Assembly (NCBI GenBank): GCA_934646185.1
Contig: CAKUEH010000002.1
Location: forward strand, 1-64,000
DNA: 64,000 nt
Source: an uncultured Oscillospiraceae bacterium
GTDB lineage: Bacteria; Bacillota; Clostridia; Oscillospirales; Oscillospiraceae
Reading direction: 5' to 3'
Below are positions 7,718-15,823 of the stretch, piece by piece. The position numbers and the translations under genes are program-made. Every line of letters begins with the position of its first letter. The first letter of the stretch is position 1. The notes beneath the pieces were generated by a model, which was not told where the DNA came from, did no database searches, and worked only from the letters and a program-made list of their open reading frames with translations.

Positions 7718-8458
7718 ATGTCCGGACATTCCAAGTGGCATAACATTCAGAAAACCAAGGGCGCGCAGGACGCCAAGCGCGCGGCTGCCTTCACGAAAAT
7801 TTCCAAGGAAATGATCGTAGCCGTCAAAGAGGGCGGCGGCATTGCCGACCCCGCGTATAACTCCCGCCTCGCGACCGTCATCACCAAGGCCAAGGCCGCC
7901 AACATGCCGAACGACAACATCAAGCGCGTGCTGGAAAAAGCAGCGGCGTCCGGCAGCGGCGACAACTATGAGACCATCACCTACGAGGGCCACGGCCCCT
8001 GCGGCGTCGCCGTCATCGTCGAGACCATGACCGACAACCGCAACCGCACCGCCGGCAGCATCCGCCATCATTTTGACAAATACGGCGGCAGCCTCGGCAC
8101 CAACGGCTGCGTCAGCTGGTCGTTCGACCGCAAGGGCGTCATCGTCATCGACAACGAAGACGAGGAGCTCGACGAGGACACCGTCATGATGGACGCGCTT
8201 GACGCGGGCGCGGCCGATTTCCAGCCCGAGGAAGGCTGCTTCACCGTCTACACAAGCCCCGACGACATCAACACCGTCGCCAAGGCGCTTGAGGACAAGG
8301 GCTACAAATTCGATTCCGCCCAGATCGAGATGGTCCCGCAGACCTACCAGAAGCTCGAAAAGCAGGAAGACCGCGACAACATGGAAAAAATGCTCGACCT
8401 GTTCGAGGACGACGACGACGTGCAAAATGTCTGGCACAACTGGGACAACGAAGAATAA
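7718..8458 (+). CDS. yebC: YebC/PmpR family protein (translation factor or DNA-binding regulator)
   Basis: A 246-residue protein that is near-identical in plan to the universal YebC family: MSGHSKWHNIQKTKGAQDAK at the N-terminus, then GGIADPAYNSRL and PNDNIKRVLEKA. The family was long called a transcriptional regulator. Related YebC proteins have since been linked to relieving ribosome stalling at proline-rich stretches. It stands alone with its own promoter and terminator. Confidence 0.95.
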   Translation: MSGHSKWHNIQKTKGAQDAKRAAAFTKISKEMIVAVKEGGGIADPAYNSRLATVITKAKAANMPNDNIKRVLEKAAASGSGDNYETITYEGHGPCGVAVIVETMTDNRNRTAGSIRHHFDKYGGSLGTNGCVSWSFDRKGVIVIDNEDEELDEDTVMMDALDAGAADFQPEEGCFTVYTSPDDINTVAKALEDKGYKFDSAQIEMVPQTYQKLEKQEDRDNMEKMLDLFEDDDDVQNVWHNWDNEE

Positions 8459-8463
8459 CAGCC

Positions 8464-8497
8464 AACGCCCCAATCCCGGCTGGGATCGGGGCGTTTT
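8464..8497 (+). terminator. Rho-independent terminator of yebC
   Basis: The stem AACGCCCC / GGGGCGTT encloses an inner ATCCC/GGGAT pair and is followed by TTTTG. Confidence 0.8.
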
Positions 8498-8574
8498 GCA
8501 CGCCGGAGCGGGGACGGACAGACGATCCCGCTGAAAGCGCAGGGCGCTGGCCCATATTTGGCTGCGCGTGAGGC

Positions 8575-8604
8575 TTGACAACGACTGTGCGGAGCGGGTA
8601 TTCT
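8575..8604 (+). promoter_or_regulatory. Sigma-A promoter of the PfkB kinase gene
   Basis: A perfect TTGACA (8575-8580), an 18-base spacer and TATTCT (8599-8604). GGAGG follows at 8626-8630. Confidence 0.7.
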
Positions 8605-8638
8605 ATAGGAAACGATCAAAAATATGGAGGCTCATCCG

Positions 8639-9529
8639 ATGAACGTCGTCAATTTTGGTTCTCTGAATATCGATCACGTCTACGCCGTCGACCATTTCTG
8701 CCGCGCGGGAGAGACGATCCACACAAAAAGCTATGCCCAGAACGCGGGCGGCAAGGGGCTCAACCAGTCCATCGCCGTGGCGCGCAGCGGGCAGAAGCTC
8801 TACCATGCCGGTCTGCTCGGCGCGGAGGGCACGCGGCTGGCGGAGCTTCTTTCGGACAGCGGCGTCGATCTGCGCTATCTGAAGCGTACCCAGATCCCCC
8901 AGGGCCACGCCATTATCCAGATCGAGCCGAGCGGGCAGAACTGCATCTTTACCTACGGCGGGTCGAACATGGCCGTCACGCCGGAGGACATCGACGAGGT
9001 CTTCTCCCATTTCGACGCGGGCGATTATCTGCTGATGCAGAATGAAATGTCCAACCTGACCTATATGCTGCGCACCGCCGTCCAGCGCGGTCTGCGCGTC
9101 GTGCTGAATGTCTCGCCCATTTCGGAGGAGATCCTGCACGTCGATCTGAGCGGCGTCGACTGGCTGGTCGTCAACGAGATCGAATGCGCCCGCATGGCCG
9201 GCTGCGAGGATCCGCAGGAGGGCTATGAGACGCTCAAGCAGCGCTATCCGGCGCTTGGCATTCTGATGACGCTCGGCTCCGCCGGCTCCGTCAGCTGGAA
9301 GGACGGCGTGGAGATCCGGCAGTGTGCGTACCCCGTCAAGGCCGTCGATACGACCGGCGCGGGCGACACCTTCATGGGCTATTTTGTCGGCTGCCTCGCG
9401 CAGGGCATGGATCGCCAGACGGCCATGCAGTACGCCTCCATGGCCTCCGCCATTTCCGTCACGCGCCCTGGCGCGGCGGTCTCCATCCCCACGATGGACG
9501 AGGTCCGCGCCGCCGTCGAGGCACTCTGA
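8639..9529 (+). CDS. PfkB family carbohydrate kinase (ribokinase-like)
   Basis: A 296-residue sugar kinase. The N-terminal GGKGLNQSIAVAR is the PfkB signature 1 region (near residue 40), and the C-terminal DTTGAGDTFMGY holds the anion hole and catalytic base (Asp near residue 243). Ribokinase is the closest match in plan, but nucleoside or fructose-type substrates cannot be excluded. I chose the ATG at 8639 because GGAGG is 8 bases upstream. An earlier in-frame ATG at 8624 overlaps that site. It is a single-gene unit, so there is no context for the substrate. Confidence 0.88.
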   Translation: MNVVNFGSLNIDHVYAVDHFCRAGETIHTKSYAQNAGGKGLNQSIAVARSGQKLYHAGLLGAEGTRLAELLSDSGVDLRYLKRTQIPQGHAIIQIEPSGQNCIFTYGGSNMAVTPEDIDEVFSHFDAGDYLLMQNEMSNLTYMLRTAVQRGLRVVLNVSPISEEILHVDLSGVDWLVVNEIECARMAGCEDPQEGYETLKQRYPALGILMTLGSAGSVSWKDGVEIRQCAYPVKAVDTTGAGDTFMGYFVGCLAQGMDRQTAMQYASMASAISVTRPGAAVSIPTMDEVRAAVEAL

Positions 9530-9563
9530 GCAAGAAAAGCACGCGAAAATTTCATCAGGCATG

Positions 9564-9597
9564 AAAAGGCTCCCCTTGTGCCCAAGGGGAGCCTTTT
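9564..9597. terminator. Bidirectional terminator made of a family A repeat core
   Basis: The near-perfect hairpin AAAAGGCTCCCCTT / AAGGGGAGCCTTTT reads as a terminator on both strands. It lies between the plus-strand kinase gene and the minus-strand envelope operon. Its core is the same GGCTCCCCTT/AAGGGGAGCC as the family A repeats. Confidence 0.85.
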
Positions 9598-9635
9598 GTG
9601 CGCGCGTCTTGTGGGGGCTGCGCAAATTTGCGGCT

Positions 9636-9696
9636 GCCTGCCGCGACCGCTCAGGCGCTGCGGGCCAGTTCCCTTAGAAGGGGGAGCCTTGGGGTG
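9636..9696. repeat. Degenerate family A repeat
   Basis: GCTCAGGCGCTGCGGGCC followed by CCCTTAGAAGGGGGAGCCTTGGGG is a decayed reverse-orientation copy of the two-hairpin family A unit, just beyond the 3' end of the envelope operon. Confidence 0.55.
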
Positions 9697-9701
9697 GGCA
9701 G

Positions 9702-11036
9702 TTATTCGAGCGCGGTCTGCAGATATTCGAACGCGCCGTTTGTGCGGACGAGCAGGGACAGCTCGCCTCCTGTCGGGGCGAGAAGCTGGAAGCCCTCCTC
9801 CGTAGGGCATGCTTCGTAGCAGACGCCGTCCAGCACGGCGTAGACGGGGGAGTCCTCGTCCGGCGTCAGGCCGTCAAACGTGCCGGAATAGACGAGCAGC
9901 CCGTCATAGGAGGATGCGCTCTGCCGGACGGAGACGGTCAGCTCTGACTGTGCGGCTTCTGGCGCTTCGCGCTCCGGCGCGGGCAGGAGCGGCGGGCGCG
10001 AGGCAAGCCAGCGCAGATTGCGCTCGACCAGCTGGACGAGCACGGTATCGGGCTGCGCGCTTTGCATCAAGGACAGGTCGTATGGCATCGCGCGGGAAAA
10101 TACCGCCGAGCGGAACGCCTCGGCCAGATCGGCATGCAGCGCGTTGCCGAACGAATCCCGGAAGGCCAGCAGCGTGCCGCTGCCGTCCGACTCCGTGCGG
10201 ATGAGCTGATCGTCCGCGCCGCGCACCGTGCCCACGTACCGAAACGCCCGTGCCCGCGCGAGGCTGAGCCCCTGTTCCTGTTTTCCGGAGGCCGGATAGA
10301 GCATCTGATACAGATCGCCGGTGTGCGGCTGAAGCGAAAATTCCTCTTCGCCAAGGGCGGACTTCCGTCCGAGCGCTGACAAGATCGCGTCGCAGGCCAG
10401 CGCCGAGCCATAGCCGTTCCAGTGGCTGTCCGTGCGGTAATAGGCCGCCTCCCGCGCGCCCAGAAGCGCGCTGCGCACGTCGCAGAACGCGACGCCCTGC
10501 GCGTCCAGAAGCGTCTCCAGCCGGTCGAGGTCGGACGGCCCTTCCGCGCGGGCATAGCGCGCGGGCATCTGCGCGGGATAGACCGTGTTTTTGTTCGGCG
10601 CGCAGACGAACAGGAACGCCGCGCCCTGCGTCTGCGCATATTCCTGCATGAGCGCAAGATTTTGCGCCGCGCAGCAGAGCTGACGCGCCGTCATGGGGTC
10701 TGCGCCGGTATAATCGGCCAGCGTGTCGGCGTAATACAGCCAGCCGTCCGTGCCCAGCAGCACCTCCGGCGTGGCGGATTCGCCGAAAACGGCGGAGTCC
10801 GCCGCGGCGTTCGCGGTGATGAGCGCCTGCCGCAGACCAAAATGGCTGTCAAAATAGTCTGCCGTGTCCGATAAGACGTCAAAATTCAGGCGCCCGCCGG
10901 TCGTCAGGCGCGGCTTTGCGGCCAGACGCTCGTTCGCGCCGGGGGCGGACGGCCCCGCGATCACAAAAACAGCCAGCGGCAGCAGGCACACGAGAAGCAG
11001 CAGGATGCAGAAGATCTGTTTGATGGGAGTTTTCAT
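9702..11036 (-). CDS. AlgX/AlgJ-like SGNH-fold O-acyltransferase partner protein
   Basis: A 444-residue protein with an N-terminal membrane anchor (residues about 8-28) and an extracytoplasmic domain. TDSHWN near residue 203 (Asp203, His205) and RDSFGNAL near 295 (Ser295) match the Asp-x-His and Ser motifs of AlgJ/AlgX-type polysaccharide acetyltransferases. In such systems an MBOAT protein passes an acyl group across the membrane and this enzyme transfers it to a surface polymer. The MBOAT gene lies immediately upstream (9-base gap). The final approx. 80 residues form an extra domain of unknown role. It is the last gene of the operon. Confidence 0.8.
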   Translation of the reverse strand: MKTPIKQIFCILLLLVCLLPLAVFVIAGPSAPGANERLAAKPRLTTGGRLNFDVLSDTADYFDSHFGLRQALITANAAADSAVFGESATPEVLLGTDGWLYYADTLADYTGADPMTARQLCCAAQNLALMQEYAQTQGAAFLFVCAPNKNTVYPAQMPARYARAEGPSDLDRLETLLDAQGVAFCDVRSALLGAREAAYYRTDSHWNGYGSALACDAILSALGRKSALGEEEFSLQPHTGDLYQMLYPASGKQEQGLSLARARAFRYVGTVRGADDQLIRTESDGSGTLLAFRDSFGNALHADLAEAFRSAVFSRAMPYDLSLMQSAQPDTVLVQLVERNLRWLASRPPLLPAPEREAPEAAQSELTVSVRQSASSYDGLLVYSGTFDGLTPDEDSPVYAVLDGVCYEACPTEEGFQLLAPTGGELSLLVRTNGAFEYLQTALE

Positions 11037-11045
11037 AGGCAGTCC

Positions 11046-12380
11046 TCAGAAGCTCGCATAGATGAACGGCTGGAACGATCCGGAGGCCAGCGCGAGCAGG
11101 CACAGTACGAATACCAGCAGGATCAGGCAGCCGCGCAGCGCGTTCCAAACGCGCATCGGCTCGATTTTTTTTCGCAGCCGCGGCCCGAGCGGCAGGCAGA
11201 GCGCCAGCGAAAGCGCGCACAGCAGCGCCGTCCTGCGGGAAAGCGCCGCCAGCAGCGCGGCCCGGCAGGCCGCGTCCGGCGAAAAGCCCGTCAGCATGGC
11301 GCTGAGCAGCGCGCCCGCCTGTGTGATATCCGCCGCGCGGAAGACCGCGAAGCCGAATATCACGGCGAGAAGGGCATACACATGCCCATACCAGCGGTTT
11401 TTGAGCTTCTGCGGCAGATGGAGCGCCGTCTCCAGACAGCTCAGCAGGCCGTGCCACAGGCCCCAGAGGACGAACGTCCAGCCCGTCCCGTGCCACAGGC
11501 CCGTCGCCAGGAACACGAGCAGCTTGTTTGCCATCGTGCGCAGCGTCCCCTTGCGGTTTCCGCCCAGCGGGATATAGAGATAATCGCGGAACCAGCCGGA
11601 CAGCGAAATGTGCCACCGCCGCCAGAAATCCGTGATGCTGTCCGCGCAGTAGGGATACCGGAAATTCTCTGGCAGCCGGATGCCGAACAGCAGCCCGAGG
11701 CCGACGGCCATGTCGCTGTAGCCGGAAAAATCAAAATAGAGCTGCAGACAATAGCAGACCGCGCCCGTCCACGCGCACAGTGCGTCGAGGCTTTCCTGCG
11801 CGTAGACCGCGTCGACGAGCTGCGCGGCAGCCGCGGCCAGCAGCACCTTTTTTGCCAGCCCGCAGACAAAGCGGCAGCAGCCGTCAAACGCATCGTCCCA
11901 CGTCACGCGCCGCGCGTCCAGCAGCGGCCGGACATCCGAAAAGCGCATCAGCGGCCCGGCGGTCAGCTGCGGGAAAAACGTCAGGTATTGCAGCGCCTGC
12001 CGGAAGCTGTGCGTGCCGCTCTGCGGCGCGCGATAGACATCCACAACGTAGCTGATGGCCTGAAACGTGTAAAACGAAATGCCGAGCGGCAGCGCGCCGC
12101 GCCATTTATACGCAGCCAGCACCGCAAGATCGACCGTCACACACGCGGCCAGCAGCAGCCCGCGCCTGCGCCGGGCGCGCATGAACGCAAGCCCCGCGCC
12201 ATAGTGCAGCGCGCACGAGGCAAGCAGCAGCGGCAGATGCCGCAGATCGCCGAAGGCATAGAACACGAGCCCTGCCGCGATCAGCAGCGCGTTTTTTGCC
12301 CGCATGGGCCGCAGCAGATGATACGCGATCAGCACGAGCGGCAGAAACGCGAACAGAAAAAGCGGGGAAGCGAAATTCAT
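11046..12380 (-). CDS. MBOAT family O-acyltransferase (AlgI-like)
   Basis: A 444-residue polytopic membrane protein. Conserved MBOAT motifs include FWRRWHISLSGWFRDYLYIP and the second His motif LWHGTGWTFVLWGLWHG. It should move an acyl group from a cytosolic carrier or CoA donor to the outer face for the AlgX-like partner encoded next. The C-terminus ends FQPFIYASF, resembling the C-terminal tyrosine-containing tail of DltX. Here the tail is fused to the MBOAT itself. A hairpin with TTTTC just upstream (12401-12423) may attenuate this part of the operon. Confidence 0.9.
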   Translation of the reverse strand: MNFASPLFLFAFLPLVLIAYHLLRPMRAKNALLIAAGLVFYAFGDLRHLPLLLASCALHYGAGLAFMRARRRRGLLLAACVTVDLAVLAAYKWRGALPLGISFYTFQAISYVVDVYRAPQSGTHSFRQALQYLTFFPQLTAGPLMRFSDVRPLLDARRVTWDDAFDGCCRFVCGLAKKVLLAAAAAQLVDAVYAQESLDALCAWTGAVCYCLQLYFDFSGYSDMAVGLGLLFGIRLPENFRYPYCADSITDFWRRWHISLSGWFRDYLYIPLGGNRKGTLRTMANKLLVFLATGLWHGTGWTFVLWGLWHGLLSCLETALHLPQKLKNRWYGHVYALLAVIFGFAVFRAADITQAGALLSAMLTGFSPDAACRAALLAALSRRTALLCALSLALCLPLGPRLRKKIEPMRVWNALRGCLILLVFVLCLLALASGSFQPFIYASF

Positions 12381-12400
12381 AAGCGGTTCTCCTGTGAAAA

Positions 12401-12423
12401 CTGCCGCCGCAGAGCGGCGGCAG
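12401..12423 (-). terminator. Intra-operon attenuator-like hairpin before the MBOAT gene
   Basis: CTGCCGCCGC/GCGGCGGCAG is a perfect 10-bp stem with a 3-base loop, followed on the minus strand by TTTTCAC. It lies between the transglutaminase-like gene and the MBOAT gene and would lower expression of the last two genes. Confidence 0.6.
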
Positions 12424-12432
12424 AAGGGTAGG

Positions 12433-13401
12433 TCAGGGGAAATAATACCGGAAGCCGTTATAGACGCTGCCGCCGGAGTCAGTCATGGCGTAGGCGTCGA
12501 TCTCGCCCTTGCCGAACTGATAGAGATAGGCGTATTCCAGCTGTACGTCGTACAGCCGCGTCTCGCCGTTTTCCTCGATCATCGTCCAGGCGTGGTCGTT
12601 GTCGGGCGTGCTCTCGTGCCCGGCCACGACGTAGGCCTGATAGCCGAGCCTGCGGGCGCAGTACATGAACGCGGCGGCAAAGCAGTAGCAGTTGCCCTTG
12701 CCCTGCCGCAGAAAGACCTCCGCGGCCTCCTGCGCCCAGTCGTCGGTTCCGGCGTCATAGTGCGGCATGGACAGGTATCTGAAATTGTCGCGGATATAGT
12801 CGAACACCAGCGAAAGCCGCGTCTCGCGGTCATCCAGCGCGTCGGGGTTGCTGTCAGCCAGAAGCTGCGCGATGCCCGCGTCCAGCTCCTCGCTGCCGCC
12901 GGTATAGCGGCCGTCGGCGCCGAAAGTCAGATAGCCGTCCGAGTCGTCTGCCAGCAGCGAGCCGTCCGGCTGCACGTCATACAGCGCCTGTCCGTTGTCA
13001 TACAGGCCCGCGGGCGGCGGCAGAAGGGCGCAGCTGTCCTCGCCGGTGTGATAATACAGGGTATCCCCACAGCGGTTGACGCCGCTCGAAAAGACGAACA
13101 GGCTGCCGTCCGGCTGCACATAAAGAAGCTGTCCGTTCCGCTCCGTCAAGCCGGAGCCGGCGAGCGGCTGGCCGTTTTCATAGTAAACCGCGCGGCCGTT
13201 GATCGTGACGATCCCGTCCGGGATAGGTTCGGGCTCCGCCTCCTCCGGCTCCTGCTCCGCGGGCGCGGGTTCAGGCTCGGGGGCTGCGGGAACGGAGACG
13301 GTCTCCTGCGTGCGGGGTTCTGCCATTGCCAGCTGCACGCAGCTGCACAAAACCGTCAGCAGGCACAAAAGCACGACGAGCAGGGTGCGTTTGCGTTTCA
13401 T
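12433..13401 (-). CDS. Exported transglutaminase-like protein with N-terminal repeat region
   Basis: A 322-residue protein with a signal peptide or anchor (residues 5-27), a Pro/Glu-rich linker, then imperfect repeats of the form NGQ-LYxVQPDGSL (residues about 65-165) that resemble cell-wall-binding repeats. The transglutaminase-like core follows, with Cys238 in KGNCYCFAA, His270 in DHAWTMI and Asp285 in YDVQLEY forming a complete triad. Such domains act as cysteine proteases or crosslinkers outside the cell. It overlaps its upstream neighbour by 4 bases. The repeat-then-triad plan matches the larger lipoprotein at 21418-22929. Confidence 0.82.
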   Translation of the reverse strand: MKRKRTLLVVLLCLLTVLCSCVQLAMAEPRTQETVSVPAAPEPEPAPAEQEPEEAEPEPIPDGIVTINGRAVYYENGQPLAGSGLTERNGQLLYVQPDGSLFVFSSGVNRCGDTLYYHTGEDSCALLPPPAGLYDNGQALYDVQPDGSLLADDSDGYLTFGADGRYTGGSEELDAGIAQLLADSNPDALDDRETRLSLVFDYIRDNFRYLSMPHYDAGTDDWAQEAAEVFLRQGKGNCYCFAAAFMYCARRLGYQAYVVAGHESTPDNDHAWTMIEENGETRLYDVQLEYAYLYQFGKGEIDAYAMTDSGGSVYNGFRYYFP

Positions 13402-14120
13402 GGCGCGTCCTCCGTGCGGACGGAGATCGAGTCAAACGTCTGCTGCAGCGCCGCGCAGTCCTCTCCGTCCGGATAGATCGCGCTGAGGCACCACAGAGCG
13501 CCGTCCAGCTGTATCAGCCGCACCCGGGCCGTTACCTCCGGCGCGCCGTCATACGCCGGAGCCAGCAGCTGCGCGTCGTAAACGCCGCCGCTGTTTTCCA
13601 GAACCGTGACGGCAATGTCCTTTGTTGCGGGCGCGGAAAAATAATATGCCTGCACCGCGCCGATGCAGATGCGCTCCAGCTCCGCGGTCTTCAGAAGCTC
13701 CCGCGAGGTGTTCAGCTTCTGCACGTCGATGCGCGCCAGACGCCCCTCCGCGGCCGGCAGGAACGAATCGAGCCCCTCCGTGGATGAATCCATCCGCAGC
13801 GCGTCCGGGGCATAGACCGCACGCAGGCGGCCCTCAGCGAGATAAACGGTCGTGCCGGGGAAGACCGGCTCGTCCGGCTCCGGTTCCGTCTGCCCGGAGC
13901 TGTCCGGCTGCTGTTCGGGCTCCGTCTCCGGCTGCGCGGGCGCGACCGGCTCCTGCGCGGAGGCGGGGACGGATGGCTGCGCGGGCGTGTAGAGCTCCCG
14001 CACGATCCTGACGCCGAAGATCACCGCCGCAGTGAGCAGCACGAGCGTCAGCGCCAGCAGAAAATAGGGCTTGTTCCGCCGCAGAAAGCGGCCGGGCGTC
14101 TGTTTGCGTCGTCTTTCCAT
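13398..14120 (-). CDS. Uncharacterised single-pass membrane protein
   Basis: 240 residues: a basic N-terminus (MERRRKQTPGRFLRRNKPYF), one membrane helix (about 19-40), a Pro/Glu/Gln-rich spacer (about 45-85) and an extracytoplasmic alpha/beta domain with a WCLSAIYPDGED stretch near the C-terminus. I do not recognise the family. The position between a C39-type protein and a transglutaminase-like protein, with a 4-base overlap to the latter, suggests a surface role in the same programme. Confidence 0.7.
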   Translation of the reverse strand: MERRRKQTPGRFLRRNKPYFLLALTLVLLTAAVIFGVRIVRELYTPAQPSVPASAQEPVAPAQPETEPEQQPDSSGQTEPEPDEPVFPGTTVYLAEGRLRAVYAPDALRMDSSTEGLDSFLPAAEGRLARIDVQKLNTSRELLKTAELERICIGAVQAYYFSAPATKDIAVTVLENSGGVYDAQLLAPAYDGAPEVTARVRLIQLDGALWCLSAIYPDGEDCAALQQTFDSISVRTEDAP

Positions 14121-14125
14121 GCGCG

Positions 14126-15361
14126 TCAGCTCCTATCAGAGGTCAGGGGTTCCCAGGTTTTTGTGCGGCAGAAGAGCGGGAAGGCAGTGCGGTCCTGCTC
14201 AAAGAGAATGATAGACTTCATATCGCGGTAGAGGACCTCGGGTGTCGCGTAGATCAGACCGTCGTTGCCGGTGTCGGTCGTGCGCAGCTGATCCCAGTCC
14301 TTGTAGCGGCTCTGCAGCACATAGGGGTCGGCGACGAGGAAATAGCCCTTGCCGTCGATGGAGGTGTAGCCGCAGAGCACCATATAGTGCTCATGGCTCG
14401 TGAACGCGCCCTTGAGCACGTGGATGATGGCCAGATATCCCTTGTTGCCGACCTGATCAGCCAGCAGGGACATGTCGACTTCGTCCTTTTTGTAGATATT
14501 CGGCGCTTCGAGCGTCGTGCCGTAGCGCTCGTATTCGAGATACTTGTAATAACGGGCGATGCCCTCAAAATACTCGTTCGGCAGGCCGTAGCTGACGGGG
14601 TAATTGTCCTGCAGGGCGTAGGTGCGCATCCAGCGCGGCGTGATCTCGACCTTGTGATACGTCGAGAAAACCATCGCGGCGCAGGCGCAGCCGCAGCCGC
14701 GATCCTTGAGCGTCGCGCCGTTGCCCTCGAATTCGAAGATCTCTCCGGCCCAGTCCGGGTCGGTCTGCGCGAAATAATACAGATCGTCCGTTTTTCCGCT
14801 GCGGGCAACGGTTCCGTATGTTCCAGATTTGGTCAGATCATATTTGTACATGGCCTCGATGTCATGCCGCATGTCTCCGCTCAGCGCGGGCAGGCAGCTG
14901 AGCAGATACATCGTCAGCTCGTCCAGGCAGGCTGTTTTCTCCGGCAGACCGCAGAAGCGGTAGATCGTCTCCAGCAGCGCGGCCAGATGGCCGTCAAAAT
15001 ACGTCTCGACCGGCTCGCCCGCGCGCATCTGCGTGTAGGCGACAAATTCGTTGTCGGGGTAATTGTCGTTGGAATAAAGCGCCTTTTTAACGGCCTTCAC
15101 GCGCTCGTCCGACTGTCCGGGCGGGATCTCGTATTCCGATGTTTCATAGCGCTCGAGCACGTAGCGCGGGATCAGCACGCGGTTGAAGGTCACGCCCTCG
15201 TATTCGAACGTGCTGCTGCCCAGCACCATCGGCTGCTTCATGGCGGCGAGGATGGGGTCGGTAAAGGCCTCCTGCGCGGCGAAAACGGGCGCGCAGAGCG
15301 GAGCCAGCGCGCAGAGCGCCAGCACCAGCGCCAGCATCCGGCGGAAGACGGCGTGTTTCAT
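14126..15361 (-). CDS. Secreted C39-family (papain-like) peptidase homologue
   Basis: 411 residues with a signal peptide (about 1-29, ending PVFAAQ). The C-terminal half has the C39_2 plan: catalytic-type Cys223 in GCGCACAAMVF, His325 in HEHYMVLCGY and Asp345 in VADPY, so a papain-like triad is intact. The N-terminal 200 residues are unassigned. Members are exported cysteine peptidases or peptide-bond-breaking surface enzymes. The usual GCGP motif is altered to GCGC, with three nearby cysteines (223, 225, 227). Confidence 0.78.
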   Translation of the reverse strand: MKHAVFRRMLALVLALCALAPLCAPVFAAQEAFTDPILAAMKQPMVLGSSTFEYEGVTFNRVLIPRYVLERYETSEYEIPPGQSDERVKAVKKALYSNDNYPDNEFVAYTQMRAGEPVETYFDGHLAALLETIYRFCGLPEKTACLDELTMYLLSCLPALSGDMRHDIEAMYKYDLTKSGTYGTVARSGKTDDLYYFAQTDPDWAGEIFEFEGNGATLKDRGCGCACAAMVFSTYHKVEITPRWMRTYALQDNYPVSYGLPNEYFEGIARYYKYLEYERYGTTLEAPNIYKKDEVDMSLLADQVGNKGYLAIIHVLKGAFTSHEHYMVLCGYTSIDGKGYFLVADPYVLQSRYKDWDQLRTTDTGNDGLIYATPEVLYRDMKSIILFEQDRTAFPLFCRTKTWEPLTSDRS

Positions 15362-15372
15362 GGGGCCCTCCT

Positions 15373-15648
15373 TTACTGCTGCGGCATCACGTCGTAGACG
15401 TTCTCCGTGCCGTCGGGATCCCGGTAGGTGTAGACGGTAAAGCCGTCATAGTAAAGCTCGCCGTCCTCGCCCGGGCCGAGGCAGGAGGAGGCGTAGCTGC
15501 TGTTTTCCGGCTCGCCGATGGCGGCGGTCAGCGCGGAAACGTCCTCGCCGATCATCTCCTGCGCCGTGGCGAGGGCGTCCTTTTTTCCGCAGGCGCAGAG
15601 CGTCAGCACCAGAACAAGCGCCAGCAGAATGGGAATGATTTTTTTCAT
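15373..15648 (-). CDS. Small lipoprotein (paralogue of 20454 and 20972 products)
   Basis: A 91-residue predicted lipoprotein. The signal peptide MKKIIPILLALVLVLTLCAC ends in a lipobox (LCAC), followed by AGEVS-free spacer and a domain ending SYASSCLGPGEDGELYYDGF and TVYTYRDPDG. The same Cys-Gly/aspartate and YTY pattern recurs in two lipoproteins at the far end of the operon. The start at 15648 is fixed by the signal peptide and AGGACACC upstream. Longer in-frame versions would overlap dltX antisense-like code. Function is unknown. Confidence 0.82.
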   Translation of the reverse strand: MKKIIPILLALVLVLTLCACGKKDALATAQEMIGEDVSALTAAIGEPENSSYASSCLGPGEDGELYYDGFTVYTYRDPDGTENVYDVMPQQ

Positions 15649-15661
15649 AGGTGTCCTCCTG

Positions 15662-15823
15662 TCAGAACTCGCTGTAGACGAACGCGACGCTCTGCGCGTC
15701 CATGCACAGCCAGACCAGAAAAATGGACGAGGCCAGCAGCGCGCAGGCAAGCGCCAGCGTATACCAGTGGGAAAAGACGAGCGCTTCAAGCCGCTTCCCA
15801 AAATTCCGCAATCGCTTTGTCAA
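15662..15823 (-). CDS. dltX: DltX-like small membrane protein
   Basis: A 53-residue protein: basic N-terminus, one membrane helix (about 22-40) and the C-terminus SVAFVYSEF. That matches the DltX plan of about 50 residues ending in a conserved F-x-Y-x-x-F tail. From literature I recall, the DltX tail tyrosine is thought to carry D-alanine between DltB and DltD. I chose the TTG at 15823, which overlaps the end of dltD and has GGGGTGG upstream. An ATG at 15886 gives 74 residues. dltX normally precedes dltA. Here it follows dltD. Confidence 0.72.
   Translation of the reverse strand: MTKRLRNFGKRLEALVFSHWYTLALACALLASSIFLVWLCMDAQSVAFVYSEF

Noticed and set aside
15649..15801. Longer N-terminal extension of the small lipoprotein at 15373
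   Set aside because: The extra 51 residues lie before a clean lipoprotein signal peptide, are Arg/Trp/Ser-rich and overlap the dltX-like gene in another frame.
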